In this document: positions 13,438 through 26,456 of the stretch, piece after piece
How positions within the stretch are numbered: position 1 is the stretch's first letter
Layout of the letters: each line of letters begins with the position of its first letter
The notes under the pieces: model-generated
Told to the model about the DNA's origin: nothing
Databases searched by the model: none
What the model saw: only the letters and a program-made list of their open reading frames with translations
Made by a program: the position numbers and the translations under genes
Assembly (NCBI GenBank): GCA_011800805.1
Contig: MPNW01000085.1
Coordinates: forward strand, 105,190 to 169,189
Direction of reading: 5' to 3'
Length of the DNA stretch: 64,000 nucleotides
From: Hirudo medicinalis
Taxonomy: Eukaryota; Annelida; Clitellata; Hirudinida; Hirudinidae

Positions 13438-14676
13438 TAATAAAATTCTTGGGAATCGAATAGAGCGTCAGTGTTGTTAGGATGTGAGTAGTTAGCATGA
13501 CGTCATCGTCGCCTCATCGCTGACACCACCAACCTTTATTGACCAACCTCCGAGAATCTCCTTTTGTTGTTGGAACATTGTGAATCGATTATTTTCAATT
13601 TCAATTGTAAAAACTGCATCCAATTATCTTTTCATTCAATGGCGTTGTTTTACCGAGTTATCTTCGCTAATGTTGCCGCTGTTTTCGAAAAAGTCGTTGT
13701 GGTTTGAATAAACATTTGCATATGTAAACATCATTCTAATATCAGTTTACCTTCGCCTTTTGTAAGTCACTTGACTCAATCTTTAGGATCGTTATAGGCT
13801 CACATCTTCTCGACGGTTGAATATTTGCGGTGTACTTCATAGCATCATTAGGAAATATTCCACCTTTCCACCTTTATAAGTCCTGCTGCTTCAAATCATG
13901 TCATCCTTAAGTCACTGCTTATATATTGCACAAAATATTCGAGCATTCCAATGCATCTACACTTTTACTTGAAGGCAATCATATTTTCGTTTGCCTCGAA
14001 GCTTACAAGCATGAACATTAACACGCTTTTCAACAGATTCTCATAGTTTACCTCGCTAAATTATATAATTATGACCTAAGATTATTTTTGGTCGCAACTT
14101 GGCAGTATTTCATCTCTCTGTGACTTACGATGTGTCCAGTGTCATCAAGTTTGCCGCCAGTAAAGTTTTTGAGCATTTTTTTTTCTCGCTTCGATTTTTA
14201 TGAGTAAATTTTTTCGTTTGAAGCAATGATTTAATTTATTTTCAATCTCTGAAAACAAAACGCGAAAAAGGAATTTTTAAGAATCGGAAAGACATTGGAA
14301 ACATAATGACTTCAAATGAATTAAGTCTTCGAAAAGGAAAGGAACAATAATCTCTTAACTGGGAATAAATGGTGACTGATTCAAAGGTTGATTTCTAGTC
14401 ACTGAGATAATTTTATTGAAGTCATGAAGAGCAACAGATGCGCGGAATATATGGAGAAAGTCGAATCCGGGTGGCAGGTACCACAAGCTTAACGGATGCC
14501 GGTGCAACAAGCTTCATCTGCTCCTGATGGATCTACTCACAACCGACTGCACTAAAGCTGATGACACATGCTTGTTGAAACTGCTACTGGCTAAACATCG
14601 AGCATCGCGCTAAACATTGTCGTCCTCGTCGTAGTCATCGTCATCTTCCATCACCACTATCTTCGTCATGATCGGG
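13438..14676. other. Convergent intergenic region between SLC13 genes 1 and 2
   Basis: The 3' ends of two convergent genes face each other here. AATAAA on + at 13707-13712 and AATAAA on - (TTTATT at 14412-14417) are plausible polyadenylation signals. No further exon was recognised. Confidence 0.6.
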
Positions 14677-17600
14677 TCAAGGAGCGGAAGGTTCGGAACA
14701 TCTGAGACTTTTGATCCACGTGGGCCAATGACCAAGGTCAAAGAACATGTAGGCCCAGGTGTTGATCGCGAGGATGAGCATTGCGTTCGTTATAAAACAC
14801 ATTACCAATCCTGCTTTCATCTGGTTTTGTGAGTGAATAAAATGATAAATTATTTAAGCATAGTAAGCACCTTTTAGAGACACAAGCCTTAAATAAATAA
14901 GACGAAATTACCATCTGTCCTATGGTGATGTCTCCGTATGAATAAGCGATGGCATTTGGAGGAGTTCCAACCGGGAGGATGAAAGCAAATGATGCTGAAA
15001 TGGTGACTGGTAGCATCAGATAAATGGGATTGACACAGGTTTGATCAGCCACCTGTGCCAGGATTGGTATCATGATGGTGGTGGTTGCCATGTTGCTGGT
15101 AAACTGAGTGATCAGTGTCGCTACCAAGGTCATGATTAGACTGACAATGACGGCCGGAAGGTGTTTGAGGGAGATGAGAAACCTGCCTATTGAGTCGGAG
15201 AGTTTTGACATCTGCAATGTGAAAACCCAATGCATTATATTAGATTTGTCTGTTTAATTACTTGATAATTAAATTGTTATGATGTTAATGTTAGAACTGA
15301 CTGAATTATTTAAATTATGTTTTCAGACTGCATTCAAGACATTCAAGAATAATTTATTGCTCTAAGAACAAATTGGTTCAATTTCTTTAGTAGGCGTTGG
15401 CTTTGGATCCATTTGAATCAACTTCAAGTGAAAGGATCATCTTCTTGTGCTTATTTATTGATTATTTATTGAGAGGACATCTATTAAAACACTATTTTTA
15501 TGTTTCATGAAATACTTATAAACTCTTTCTGCTTAAAAACTCTTTTGCTTTTTCGTTTAAACATCTTCGTTCTATGACTATAAAACTTTTGCATCAACAG
15601 TGTTGAATTTAACAAAAATATGCTTGTATTAATACCTTGCATGCATCAGCAAGTGCAAAACCCCCACCCAATAAAAGAATTACACTCCATGGCATCTGCT
15701 TGTTGGCAGTGGGCCAGTCCAGGATTGGTGGAGCTGGTCCTGGTGGTGCTTCATCTATTAAACATTTGTCGGTTAATGAAAATATTTGCGATTATTAAAT
15801 TTTATACTAGGTAATTAATTGGATAGTTACTTATGTTAGTGTGATCAAATCAATTTGGTTGAAAATGGTAATAATATAATTTTAGCAAAATAAACAAAGC
15901 AATCAAAAATACTTTAAAATAAAATCTTTTAAACAGCTGTTTGTGCATTCCGCTTAAATATTTTCTCCTTAAACACGTAAACCAAGAGACGACACGAAGT
16001 AATATTAGTTCCAAGTATTAGTGGAGAAATCAATGAAAACATTTAAGTTGACCAATTGCAATTGGAAGAGGTTGATCGACTGATGACGATCGACATTTGA
16101 TCTTAAATACTTAGTGTTGACAGTGTTTGCCTGAGACAAATAATGGTACCACATGATTATCATGTAAAATATCAACAATATCATCATTTACAGAGCAGAA
16201 AAGCAAGCGTCTGGAAACAGTGGTTTTCAGCTAACATTAGTTTTTACTCAACATTATGCGCGTGGATAAATGAATGAATGTTTCATATTTGAGAACTGAC
16301 CTGACTTCCTTCTGAAGCACAAGTAGTTCGGACATCTTGAGGGGAAGATGAATAGGAGAACGCAGATTGTAATCGCAACACTGGCATCAGTGACAAACCT
16401 AAAGTTGACTTATGATGCCAATCAATCTGCTTTAATCCGAATGCTTTAATTTTTTAGTCACTTATTATTAGGAATTTAACTTAGTTTTCACTTTAGAGAG
16501 ATTTTTCAAATTAGAAATAAATATGATCATATTTGAAAACCAACGAAGTGATGACTGTTTTCTTGGTCAGTATGGTCAGTCCATCAGTGTGATTCTTCAC
16601 GTTGACAACCTCTTCATGTCGTAACAAATCAGCCCATCCAGGGACGAACTCAGGCTCCCTCGTGACCCAAAGAAGTGCCAGAGCCAAGAAATTTATTGCC
16701 ACCACTAATTCGGCAAATCTTGAAGCCATCAAAAAGACAGCAACATTTAAACAGTTATTATTGTTATCAACACTTAAGAGAGTTCAAACTCACGTTATTG
16801 ACCCAAGCTTAACATATTCTGATCTAATGACCTGATTGGCCGTATCATCTGGTGGTTCCGTGGATTTTCCGAAACTCTCTTTCACTCCGAAGAATATGAC
16901 GAGGAGGAAAATCCATGCCAAAATGAGATCAATGATCATCGAAGGAAAACCGATGACAAGCCATGAGGTAAAATTGATCGTTGATACTGAGTAGAGTCTG
17001 AAAATCATTGAGCAGTTAAGTAAGAGGGAATGTTATGTTGTGTCTGTGTTAAATGGCCTTAGAATTATTTGTCATTGCGTTGTTATTTATTACCGCTGAA
17101 GACTGAATAGCAATGTTTTATTCTTGGAATTAATATAAAACTTCAATAATTATTATAATAACAATATACTTCACGATTCAGAGTTGTCTCAGTAAGAAAC
17201 TTTATCAAAATTTAATTATTAAAAAATTGTTAGAAAAATAATTTTGTCCAATATTTAAAGAAACATTCTTGCAAAATTGTAAAATAATTACAAGAAGTTT
17301 TTTTGTTAGTATAAATATTAATTATGAATAATTTAATATTATTGTACTAATAATGATCAAACAAAATAAGGTAAAGTTAACATATTATTTAAAACAAAAT
17401 ACAGTCAAAGTTAACATTTCTAGTTGACCCTTGAGAATGATATTTGGACCACAGCCGATGAGAGTACCTATTCCTCCAATGGTTGATGCAAATGGAATGG
17501 ACAATTTCAGAGCGGTTCTAAAATTCCTAAATTTCATATTGCTCTGTTTTTCTTCTGGTGCTAACGAATCATCATCCCTTTTGATTCGTTCCACCTCTTG

Positions 17601-18673
17601 TCTGAAATTCGTATTTTTGGAGAACTTTGGTTTTCATTTTTGAATTCACTTCGTAATTTAAAATTTGGTAAAACATGTAGAGCGAATAAAATATCGCTAG
17701 ATAAAAGATATCATTCAGCAAAAGCGTAATTAATTTCCACTCACCCCAAGCTTAATATACTAAGCCTGCAAAAGAAATTCGAAATTTTAGAAATTGCAAT
17801 CTAACGGGTCGACTTCGGGTTCCTCTCCATCTTTTGACTTTTCTGTTTGAAGATGTTTCAAAGCCATTTGTTTGATCCTATTATCATCAAGTTGAGTGAG
17901 TACAGCTTGCGCTATGGGCATCATCATGGCAGTGGTGGCAGTGTTGTTCAGCCACATGGAGAGGAAAGCTGTCACAACCATGAAGCCAAAGATGATCCTT
18001 GAATTATATTCAAGAATTATCTTAATATCTCTCTTGTCATGTTATCGAATAACACTAATATTTCGAGTTGTTTTGGTGATTGAATTATGAGTTTAAAAAC
18101 TTGTATGGTTAACCATTTGGGTTTGGATCCCACAAGCATAAGAACCCTTAATGCCACCCTCTTGTGAAGATTCCATTTTTCCACTGCTACTGCAACTAAC
18201 AGTCCTCCAAAGAACAACATGTTTGCATCCTGGCAAAATATTTTGTTTCATAATTGCGCATAAAAACTTTCGAACCAGAACTAAAACGACATCGACGAAT
18301 ATTATTGAAGCCTTACTTTCAAATAATTGACACAGATATCTCTCGAATGCATGACACCAAGCCATGGAAAGAGAACTATGGGAATGAGGCTGTAACTGCC
18401 ATGGGGATGACCTCTGTCATCCAGTACACTACCATAATCAGGATTACGTAAGCACATCTTCCTTGCTATGATATGGTTTCGGATTCTCTGATGTAGATTA
18501 CAATGTTAGTATTAATGAAGTGGCTTGCCTACCTTTTCACTCCAGAATATCGGAATTGGTAGAAGCCACAGTGGAGTAAGAATGATGACGAGAGTTTCTT
18601 TGATGGCCCAAAGTTGTTTCATTAACGGATACTTTTGTCCTTGATTGGCACCGTTTCCCTCTACGTCAGCCAT
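14677..18673 (-). pseudogene. SLC13: SLC13-family symporter gene 2, near-intact but with a one-base frameshift
   Basis: Na+/carboxylate symporter paralog on the minus strand. Exons in order: 18533-18673, 18317-18465, 18114-18229, 17806-17997, 17416-17601, 16794-16997, 16545-16718, 16301-16398, 15636-15754, 14912-15211, 14677-14820, giving 1823 nt. Nine of the exons can be matched in length to those of gene 3, but exon 2 is 149 nt against 150: one C is missing in the run GCC-CTC (around 18386-18390, + strand GAGG against GAGGG). The frame then meets TAG eight bases later, after about 75 residues. With one base restored the sum is 1824 nt, a full-length protein of 607 residues. Everything else (splice sites, SATTG-type loops, TSNMATT motif, [14 protein letters not shown]) is intact. 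It is either a very young pseudogene, a polymorphic null, or a sequencing error. The first sodium motif reads NNT instead of SNT. Confidence 0.8.
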
Positions 18674-20034
18674 TTCTTTGCTTGAAATTTTATCCTGAAA
18701 AAGTTTTTCAAAAATATGACGATGAAAACAATACTTTAATAATTTTCATGGAATCTGTGTTAAGATAAATATGACATAATATAAACACAAAAGGTAGTGC
18801 AAATGACCTTGTTTCAATATTTCTTTTTCCCTTTATAAAGAAATAAGCCAGAAATGAGCCACTATCAAGAAAACTAAATTCCTTTTTAGGATCCTTTGCC
18901 GATACTTTATAGAATTAAATAGGCATCTGTGAAGTGTTTATAACACTTTCGAATGCCAAAGCATGATCGGTCCTTAATCGACACGGGTGCCTTTAGCGTG
19001 TCCTCTGACGTGCATAATGCCAATGCAATTCTGCTGCTGCAGTAGGGGATCCCATTGCGATGTGTGATTTACGCTACGTATTAGAAACCTTTTTTGAACG
19101 GTAATCGGTGACTGCTGCACGTTTATTATTTTGTTTAATAACAGTGAACGCGTTTCGGAATTAACGATGAAGTCATTTGAAGTCAAAATATTACCATAAA
19201 CAGCTTATAATGGTTGCTAGTTATGCTGATATTTATAATATTTTATAATCTATGTTTTTTTTCCATAAACTATGAAAATAAGGGTCAAATTTGAATTTTA
19301 AGACGTTAAGCTTTGCAGGCGCGAAATATTTCGATCACACTACGAATCCTGGGAATAAAAATTTGTCTCGCATTCTTCTGAAGTGAATAGATTTTACAAT
19401 TTCTGAAAATCAAGTCGAACAATTAGATGTTCGAGCATTTCCGAAAAATTTTAAATATTCTAAATATGGATCATAAAGTATTTGATGTCTACAGAAAACA
19501 AATCAATATTAAAAATGTATAAGTAGTGAGGAATTTTAATTATTAATACTGCCTAAAATATATTTCACCTTTGATTAAATATCGCAAAAGAAATTCAGAG
19601 ACACATCCCTCTATGGAAATTAATTCGTCAACCTTGTTTTTAGTTTACGAGTTGACTTGTTTTTTTGTTGGTAATTTTTATATAATTAATAACTTTACAA
19701 GGGCTTCACAAGCTCTTCACATAATTTCATTTCAAACTATTACATTTTATAAAAAATTTTCAGCTTTTGCGTTAGAGGCCTTTCCAAAAACTTCTTTGAA
19801 ATCGGCGTATTAAACCGATTCTGTATATTTTATTAACAACACAGTCTAAAAAATTACAAATCTATTAAATTCGCAGTCTTAAGTTTTAAAAATATCGATA
19901 ATATTTTTACATGAAAATCTTTTTTTTATCAAATTCCCCATAGCTCTAGTATTAGGACATATTTGATGATATAATGTTTATTAAAAATAATTGACTCTGT
20001 AATTGTGTGACTTCAGTGAAATTACTAGTCAGAT
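18674..20034. other. Intergenic, between tandem SLC13 genes 2 and 3
   Basis: AT-rich spacer with no supported exon. It should contain the promoter of gene 2 (upstream of 18673) and the 3' end of gene 3. AATAAA on - (TTTATT at 19977-19982) lies about 55 bases after the gene 3 stop codon and is a good polyadenylation candidate. Confidence 0.6.
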
Positions 20035-23000
20035 TCAGGGGCCGGTGTTACATCGAGTATTCTTGATCCAATCTGGCCACTTGCCAAGGTCGAAGAACAC
20101 GTAGCCCCAAGTATTGACGGCAAAGACAAGAACCACGTTTGTTATGATACACATGACCAAGCCTGCCTTCATCTGATAAACATTGCATTTATAAAGTTTT
20201 AGTAAGACAATAAATACTAAAACGAATTGGAAAATATTTTAGGAACATGATTAAATAATTATTGTATTTTCTACCATTTCATTATGCTGAAATATCATGG
20301 AGGAGATCGTAAATTTCATTCGAGTTACTCAATCTTAGCTTAACTAATTTAACTAACTTATTCATTCTCTAGAATACGACAACAATAATATTAACAACAT
20401 TTATTTGTAGTGGTTAAGACCTAGGCCTGCATAATAACCACTTCTTACTTTTAATTTTTATTATCCATATTTGCTTAGGCCCAGTGGCGGATTGGCCAGT
20501 TTGTCAACTTGCCTGATGGCAAATGGATCCCTTTAGGCAGTAAATATTATGGGACCTCAGGCCGAGTGCAAAATTAATTTTAAAACAGGCCTGGGTGAAC
20601 AAAATCGGAGAAGGGATGCTTGTGAGATGGAATTATGTTATTCTCTTATTAAATGAATAGTGGAGTAGATACTAGACCTCCTTCCAAACAGTCAAAGATA
20701 TTAGAAAACCCTAAAGTCACGACTCTCAATCATTCCTCCAAAAGCGAAAGCCATCTTCCTTTTCCACCAAGCGACGTCATAAATGCTTAGACTTTTATAT
20801 TCGTTATCAAGATCAAATCATAACACTGTTGATGTCGGTGATCGCCGATGTGAGTGGTCCAGGGTGGGCCCCTTTTCTCCTGGCAACCAATATTTTCGGA
20901 CCCAGTCCTCCATTGCTTAGGCCTATCTTAAATTTGTCTACTGCGTTCGCATGGATGGTTTCATTATCTAATTTAATAATAATTATATTCCCTAATGATA
21001 ACCATGATGATTTCACAATGCTAACAATTTACTGATTTATTTTTCATTATTTTTTTGTTTGTTTGTACAATTACGGCAAAGTTATTTCAAAATAATTTCT
21101 TAACATTTTGATTGTTTTATTATTACGTTATTGATGACAAACAAAAGTGTTACCATCTGTCCTATGGTGATGTCTCCATACGAATAAGCGATGGCATTTG
21201 GAGGAGTTCCAACCGGGAGGATGAAAGCGAATGATGCCGAAATGGTGACTGGCAGTAACAGATACATAGGGTTGATGCAAGTCTGATCAGCCACCTGTGC
21301 CAGAATTGGTATCATGATGGTGGTGGTTGCCATGTTGCTGGTAAATTGAGTGATCAGTGTGGCCACTAAGATCATTATCAGACTGACAACAAATGCAGGA
21401 AGATGTTTGAGAGAGATGAGGAAGTTTCCAATTGAGTTTGACAGTTTTGATGCCTGCCAACAGAAGCTACAAAGTTTTAATTGTGCCGCAATAATAACAA
21501 TTTTTCATTATATTTTCTTTGCATTGAGGTCAGACCTTTTCATGTACTAAATATTTGTAATTATTTTCTGTTTTTGAACAAATTAGCATTTCTATTAGGA
21601 AAATAAATTAAAAATGGTCAAAAACTTATTCTTGAGTCAAATGTTAAATATTGAATTAAATTTCGTGATATTTGAAAATCGGTTAAAAGAAATCACTGAA
21701 TCAAGTAAATGGAAATAAATCAGCTTGTAACAATAAACTGACAATTTAAGTCCCTTGGGAATATCATGAATTGGACCATCATCTAATATGATGAAGTAAG
21801 TATGAATATAGATTATGTGGTAAAACTTTGTACAAGCTTCAGGGTACAAGTTGGCTCAGAGAGTTTGCTTTCCTGCGAAGCTAGTAGAAGCAACAGTTGT
21901 TACGTGTCGTGTTCGCAGCCCAGTTTGCACCACCAGAAAGTGCCTCTGGGAAACGCTCTGCAAATGGTCCAAATATAAATGGCCCCTGATGCTTAAGCTC
22001 ATGGCGATATACAAATTCACTTATTATGCCCTGTTCAAAGATTGCTATGTTAATTATTGAAATTAAATATAAAAATATATAGGTTTTATTATATATAACA
22101 TTTGTATTAATACCTTGCATGCATCAGCAAGTGCAAAACCCCCACCCAATAAAAGAATTACACTCCATGGCATCTGCTTGTTGGCAGTGGGCCAGTCCAG
22201 GATTGGTGGAGCTGGTCCCGGTGCAGAGTCATCTTAAAACATTTTCAACGTAACAACTAAACTGTTCTAATTAATTTAAAATAACAAATTAATAAAAATT
22301 ATTCAATTAATTATTATCCAAATATCATTGCAAAACCTTAATGGTAATTGGGAAAGTTGCAACTGAAAATGCAACTGAGGAATGAATGAAAAATGGTTCT
22401 TAACTTTTGTCATGTCAAGAAAACATTCGATGTTAAATTAATTAATCAGATAACTAAATATTTTGTTGGTCTCTTGTGCAGCCTGAGATCTAAATTTGAG
22501 AATGAACTGCTACCTCCACTCCTTCTGAAGCACAAATAATTTGGACGTTTTGATGGCAAAATGAAGAGCAGAACGCAAATTGTGATCGCAACACTAGCAT
22601 CAGTGACGAATCTGGAAATTTAGAATTTTTTGAATTTTTATCCAACATATTATGTAATTATGTGATATTATATGAAAATATCAGTCACTTTCTAACAATA
22701 ATAGGTCAATTTTAATCAAAGTAAAAGTAAAGAAATGCCACTGGAAAAATTAAATGAAACTTAATATCTATAGTGACAATATCTACTTCAAAGTCTTAAA
22801 TATGCATACAGATAAGTTATTATTTCAGAGAAAGGGTGATCCTACATAACAAACCTTATAAGGTTGGATCGATAAATTCAGACATTAAATACCACCAAAG
22901 TTTAATTTGCAGAAGTTGGTATTCTCGATCAAATCACTGTTAATTAATCCCATATTTCGACAATAGTTGGGCAAGCTTCACATAAATGTGTCGGTGTGGT

Positions 23001-24942
23001 GGTACAAAAACTTCATAGTGGAGTTTTACGAATATTATGGTTTATACAATTCCACATGAAAGTTTGAGGTGAAAAATGCATAAAAATTTAAATTTTGTAA
23101 AAGATACGTTTATAATAATCATAAACTTACGATGTAATTTTTGTTTGCTTGGTTACGGTCATCACATCTCCAGTGTAATTTCTTAATTCAATAGTCTCTT
23201 TGTGTTGCAAAAGTTCTGCCCATCCAGGCACAAATTCAGGTTCCCTGGTCACCCAAAGAAATGCCAAACTCAAGAAATTGATCGCAACCACCAATTCAGC
23301 AAATCTTGAAATAATAATTAAAAAAATAACAATTTTACTCATAAATGTTTTGAACATTTTACAAATTTTTGGTCAGACTTAAATTACATGAAATCTCACG
23401 TTATAGACCCAAGTCTAACATATTCAAATCTTATTATTTCGTTGGCCGTATCATCTGGTGGTTCAGAAGACTTTCCGAAACTCTCTTTCACCCCGAAGAA
23501 TATGACGAGGAGGCAAATCCACGCCAAAATGAGATCAATGATCATCGAAGGAAAACCGATGACAAGCCATGAGGTAAAATTGATCGTTGAAATCGAATAG
23601 AGACTGAAAAATATCATATTAAAATATTCGTTATTGCGCAAATAAATAATATCATTTGTAAAATAATAAATGTTTGAAAATTTTCAAAGACAAATCAAAT
23701 TTTATGTTAACATTTCAAGTTGACCCTTGAGAATGATATTTGGACCACAGCCGATGAGAGTACCAATTCCTCCAATGGTTGATGCAAATGGAATGGACAA
23801 TTTCAGAGCGGTCTTAAAGTTTTTAAATTTCAGATTGCTCAGTGCTTCTTGATCAGCTATCGCATCTTCTGCTATTTTTATTTCTTCTCTATAAAATAAA
23901 AATAAATGTACAATATTTTTTATTTTATTTTAAAATACTTATTTAAATTATGTATTCTTTATGTATTCTTATTCACATATATTTTCAATCTCAACCATCA
24001 ATGTCATTTCGCTGTGGTTCGTTATTCACCTTGAAATTCAAATGAAATGGAACCTCACTTTGTCATCTTTGAATCTTGGACTCGTTTTAACTCAGTTTTC
24101 GATTTTGAAGTTAATTGTTTAACTCTATTGTTATCGAGTTCAGTGAGTACAGCTTGCGCTATGGGCATCATCATGGCAGTGGTGGCAGTGTTGTTCAGCC
24201 ACATGGAGAGGAAAGCTGTCACAACCATGAAGCCAAAGATGATCCTTGAATTATTTTGTAACAGTTTATTTAATTAAAGTTTATCTCTATTTCAGATGCA
24301 ATTTCTTTAAAAGTCTCATTGTTTCTCAGAACGAACCACTTTGGTTTAGAGCCCACCAACAGAAGAACCCTCAATGCCACCCTCTTGTGAAGATTCCACT
24401 TCTCCACTGCCACTGCAACCAACAGTCCTCCAAAGAACAACATGTTTGCATCCTGGAATTAGGAAATCGAATTTGATTCTCCAAATTATTTGATCACTGA
24501 AAGCAAATTCTAAATTCATCCCAAGTTTCCGTATATAATATTTTTAATAATTTGTTCTTGGTTAACCTTTAAATAGTTGACACAGATATCTCTCGAATGC
24601 ATGACACCAAGCCATGGAAAGAGAACTATGGGAATGAGGGCTGTGACTGCCATAGGAATGACCTCTGTCATCCAGTAAACAATCATAATCAAGATCACGT
24701 AAGCACATCTTCCTTGCTGTTAATTAATTTTAATAGACTTGTATTTGCATTTCAGTATAGTTTACGACAAATAACCAAACCGGTTCGTTCCAAAGAATGA
24801 CAATCGGCAGAAGAAATAGCGGCGCGCAGATGACGATGAGGGTGTCCCTGATGGCCCAAAGTTGCTTGCCTATCGAATAGTGTGATCGTTGAGGTGAGGC
24901 TTCTGGAGCCTCTGCTTCGATTTCTTCAGTCGATTTGTTCAT
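20035..24942 (-). CDS. SLC13: SLC13-family sodium/carboxylate symporter (gene 3, 11 exons)
   Basis: Intact tandem duplicate of gene 2. Exons in order: 24781-24942, 24567-24716, 24337-24452, 24059-24244, 23712-23888, 23400-23603, 23131-23304, 22514-22611, 22114-22232, 21154-21453, 20035-20172. They total 1824 nt (607 residues plus stop), a normal length for the family, and every phase matches. Features: first helix ending [81 protein letters not shown], and the second sodium motif TSNMAT (S501-M503) before [16 protein letters not shown]. The first motif is NNT (N160-T162) where the family has SNT. The short cytosolic loop (about 60 residues) contrasts with the 420 residues of gene 1. A decayed SINE sits in the intron at 21843-21982. 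Confidence 0.92.
20470..20925. repeat. Probable interspersed-repeat debris in gene 3 intron
   Basis: Segments beginning CAGTGGCGGATTGGCC (near 20482) and a G/C-rich tract near 20858-20930 stand out from the AT-rich intron and look like worn termini of interspersed elements. No ORF, inverted repeats or target duplication was established, so this is a weak call based on base composition and familiar terminal wording. Confidence 0.3.
21843..21982 (+). repeat. tRNA-derived SINE, copy a (diverged)
   Basis: Begins GGTACAAGTTGGCTCAGAGA (A-box-like) and contains GTGTCGTGTTCGCAGCCC (B-box-like), followed by the GC-rich family body and an AAATATAAATGG stretch. It belongs to the same family as the copies at 25460, 34554, 37440, 52833 and 58862, and is the most diverged. 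It lies in an intron of SLC13 gene 3. Confidence 0.75.
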
Positions 24943-25459
24943 GTCTTCATTTGGAGTTTAAAATCAAGAGAAAGACACCGCATCGTTATAACATTGGGTT
25001 TTGTTTGAATCCTGCTTACAATCTCAGAATGACGTAATGAAAACGTTGGATTTATTTACATGACTTTGCGGTTGTGCTTCATTGCAATACTGTATACTTT
25101 GAAATTCTTTAATGCTGAATTTATTATTAAGAGATTTTTTTTGGTTGAATTTCTGCTGATTGTTGAAATAGTGATTAACATAACAAAATATAACAAATAA
25201 CATATCTTAATCAGTAAAATTTATTTCTACATTGATAAATAAATTAGTAAGCTGTAGTTAAGTAAATTATTAAGTAATTTAGTAGCAATTAATATTGTTT
25301 AAAATAAAATCACATCAGTTGCTTAAAAAGTGATCGGCAGTTAGTACGAGTAATGTCGTTTATTAATAGCCATGAATACAGCACAAAATAATTAATATAA
25401 TATAATAAATCTATCAATTTTATTTATTAAGATAAAATTTTTATTGGTTAACTGTTTTT

Positions 25460-25614
25460 TGTATTTAGCCGATCTTTTGAGTGCCTTTTTGTATCCGAAT
25501 GGGATGTGAAGGCACTTTTTAATCGATCTACCATTATATAGCGCCCCTACCCAAGGGCGCTCCCTGGCGGTGCAGGCTGGGTTGCGAACATGACGCATTA
25601 CGACTGTTATTGGC
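25460..25614 (-). repeat. tRNA-derived SINE, copy b (5'-truncated)
   Basis: Reverse-complement match to the SINE family. It retains AACAGTCGTAATG, the B box (TGTTCGCAACCC), the CTGCACCGCCAGGGAGCGCC body, and the same tail as copy c (CACATCCCATTCGGATAC, AAAGGCACTCAAAA, GGCTAAATAC). The A-box end is missing and an unidentified open frame begins where it should be. Confidence 0.85.
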
Positions 25615-25853
25615 ATTTGCTTGGTTGGCAGTTCAGATAACGTTTGCCAGAGATTTCTTTGCCATTTTTATCGACAGTGACATCCAGTGACATTCGATGA
25701 CATTCAACGTAATCAAAATACCGACATGAAAACGGTTGAATGTCATTTTCTTTTACAAGTTGGAAAATGGATTTCATGAGAAAATAGCATGGTTTTCCGC
25801 CTAAATATTGCATGAATCTGGATGTCCGATAAGCTTTTGCATATTTCTTTCTT
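25607..25853 (-). CDS. Unidentified protein-like open frame, 81 codons, no clear start
   Basis: The frame is open from just after a TGA to a TAA at 25607. The stretch around FSCRYFDYVECHRMSLDV has balanced, protein-like composition with several cysteines (GGKPCYF, YFDYVECH, LNCQPSKC), unlike random AT-rich frames nearby. No family was recognised. The 3' end runs into the truncated SINE copy b, so this may be a terminal exon, an exonised fragment or a transposon piece. No splice acceptor was convincingly placed. Confidence 0.25.
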
Positions 25854-26456
25854 CATCCAGAATATTATTCCCATCTTTACGAGTATATTAACTATATACA
25901 TCTCTTTAAATTACTTTCTTGGACATTGGTAAATATCTGATCTCTTCAGGGATTGGGTAATACAAGGTAGATCACGACTGACTAGTGAGTATGTCCGACG
26001 AGGACGGAAAACGTTTAAAACTTTTAATCCCATTTATTCCATTCCATTATATTCACTTTATAAAGTTGAAACTTCATTCAAAAGATATTTTAAAGGATTT
26101 TAAAATCGGTCGAGGTAGTGGGGAGGGGGGATATTTTTTACGTGTGCATGAATATTATAACAGTATAGTACTGGTGGATTAGCGGCAAACAATTAATTTC
26201 ACACTAAAGAAACATAAGGAAAGCACTTGTAATTTAGCTATCAAAACATATAATATGTAATAAATATTCTTGTCGAAAGCTTTCCTAATCTACTGGAGCT
26301 GCATTATGATCAATAAATTATTTATGAATTATGCGGATTTAGGAAAATATCAAGGGGCAAACTAACAGGGGAAGCCCCCGTGGTGACGCCTATAATCATA
26401 TCTTCACATAAATAAAAATAATTGCTGTTGCAAAATAACTTTTTAAAGAATATCAG

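Larger units (their letters stand above)
24943..26456. other. Intergenic, SLC13 gene 3 promoter side to AMDHD2 copy A 3' end
   Basis: Contains a truncated SINE (25460-25614) and an unidentified minus-strand open frame (25607-25853). Around 26105-26395 a GC-richer patch (GGGGAGGGGGG, later GAAGCCCCCGTGGTGACGCC) looks like repeat debris. No other exon was found. Confidence 0.5.

Noticed and set aside
17741..17768. A 21-base micro-exon in SLC13 gene 2 (between AG and GTGAGT on -)
   Set aside because: It resembles part of the YVKLGSIT exon end but has no equivalent in gene 3, and the flanking exons already join in phase (CC plus ACAAGAG).
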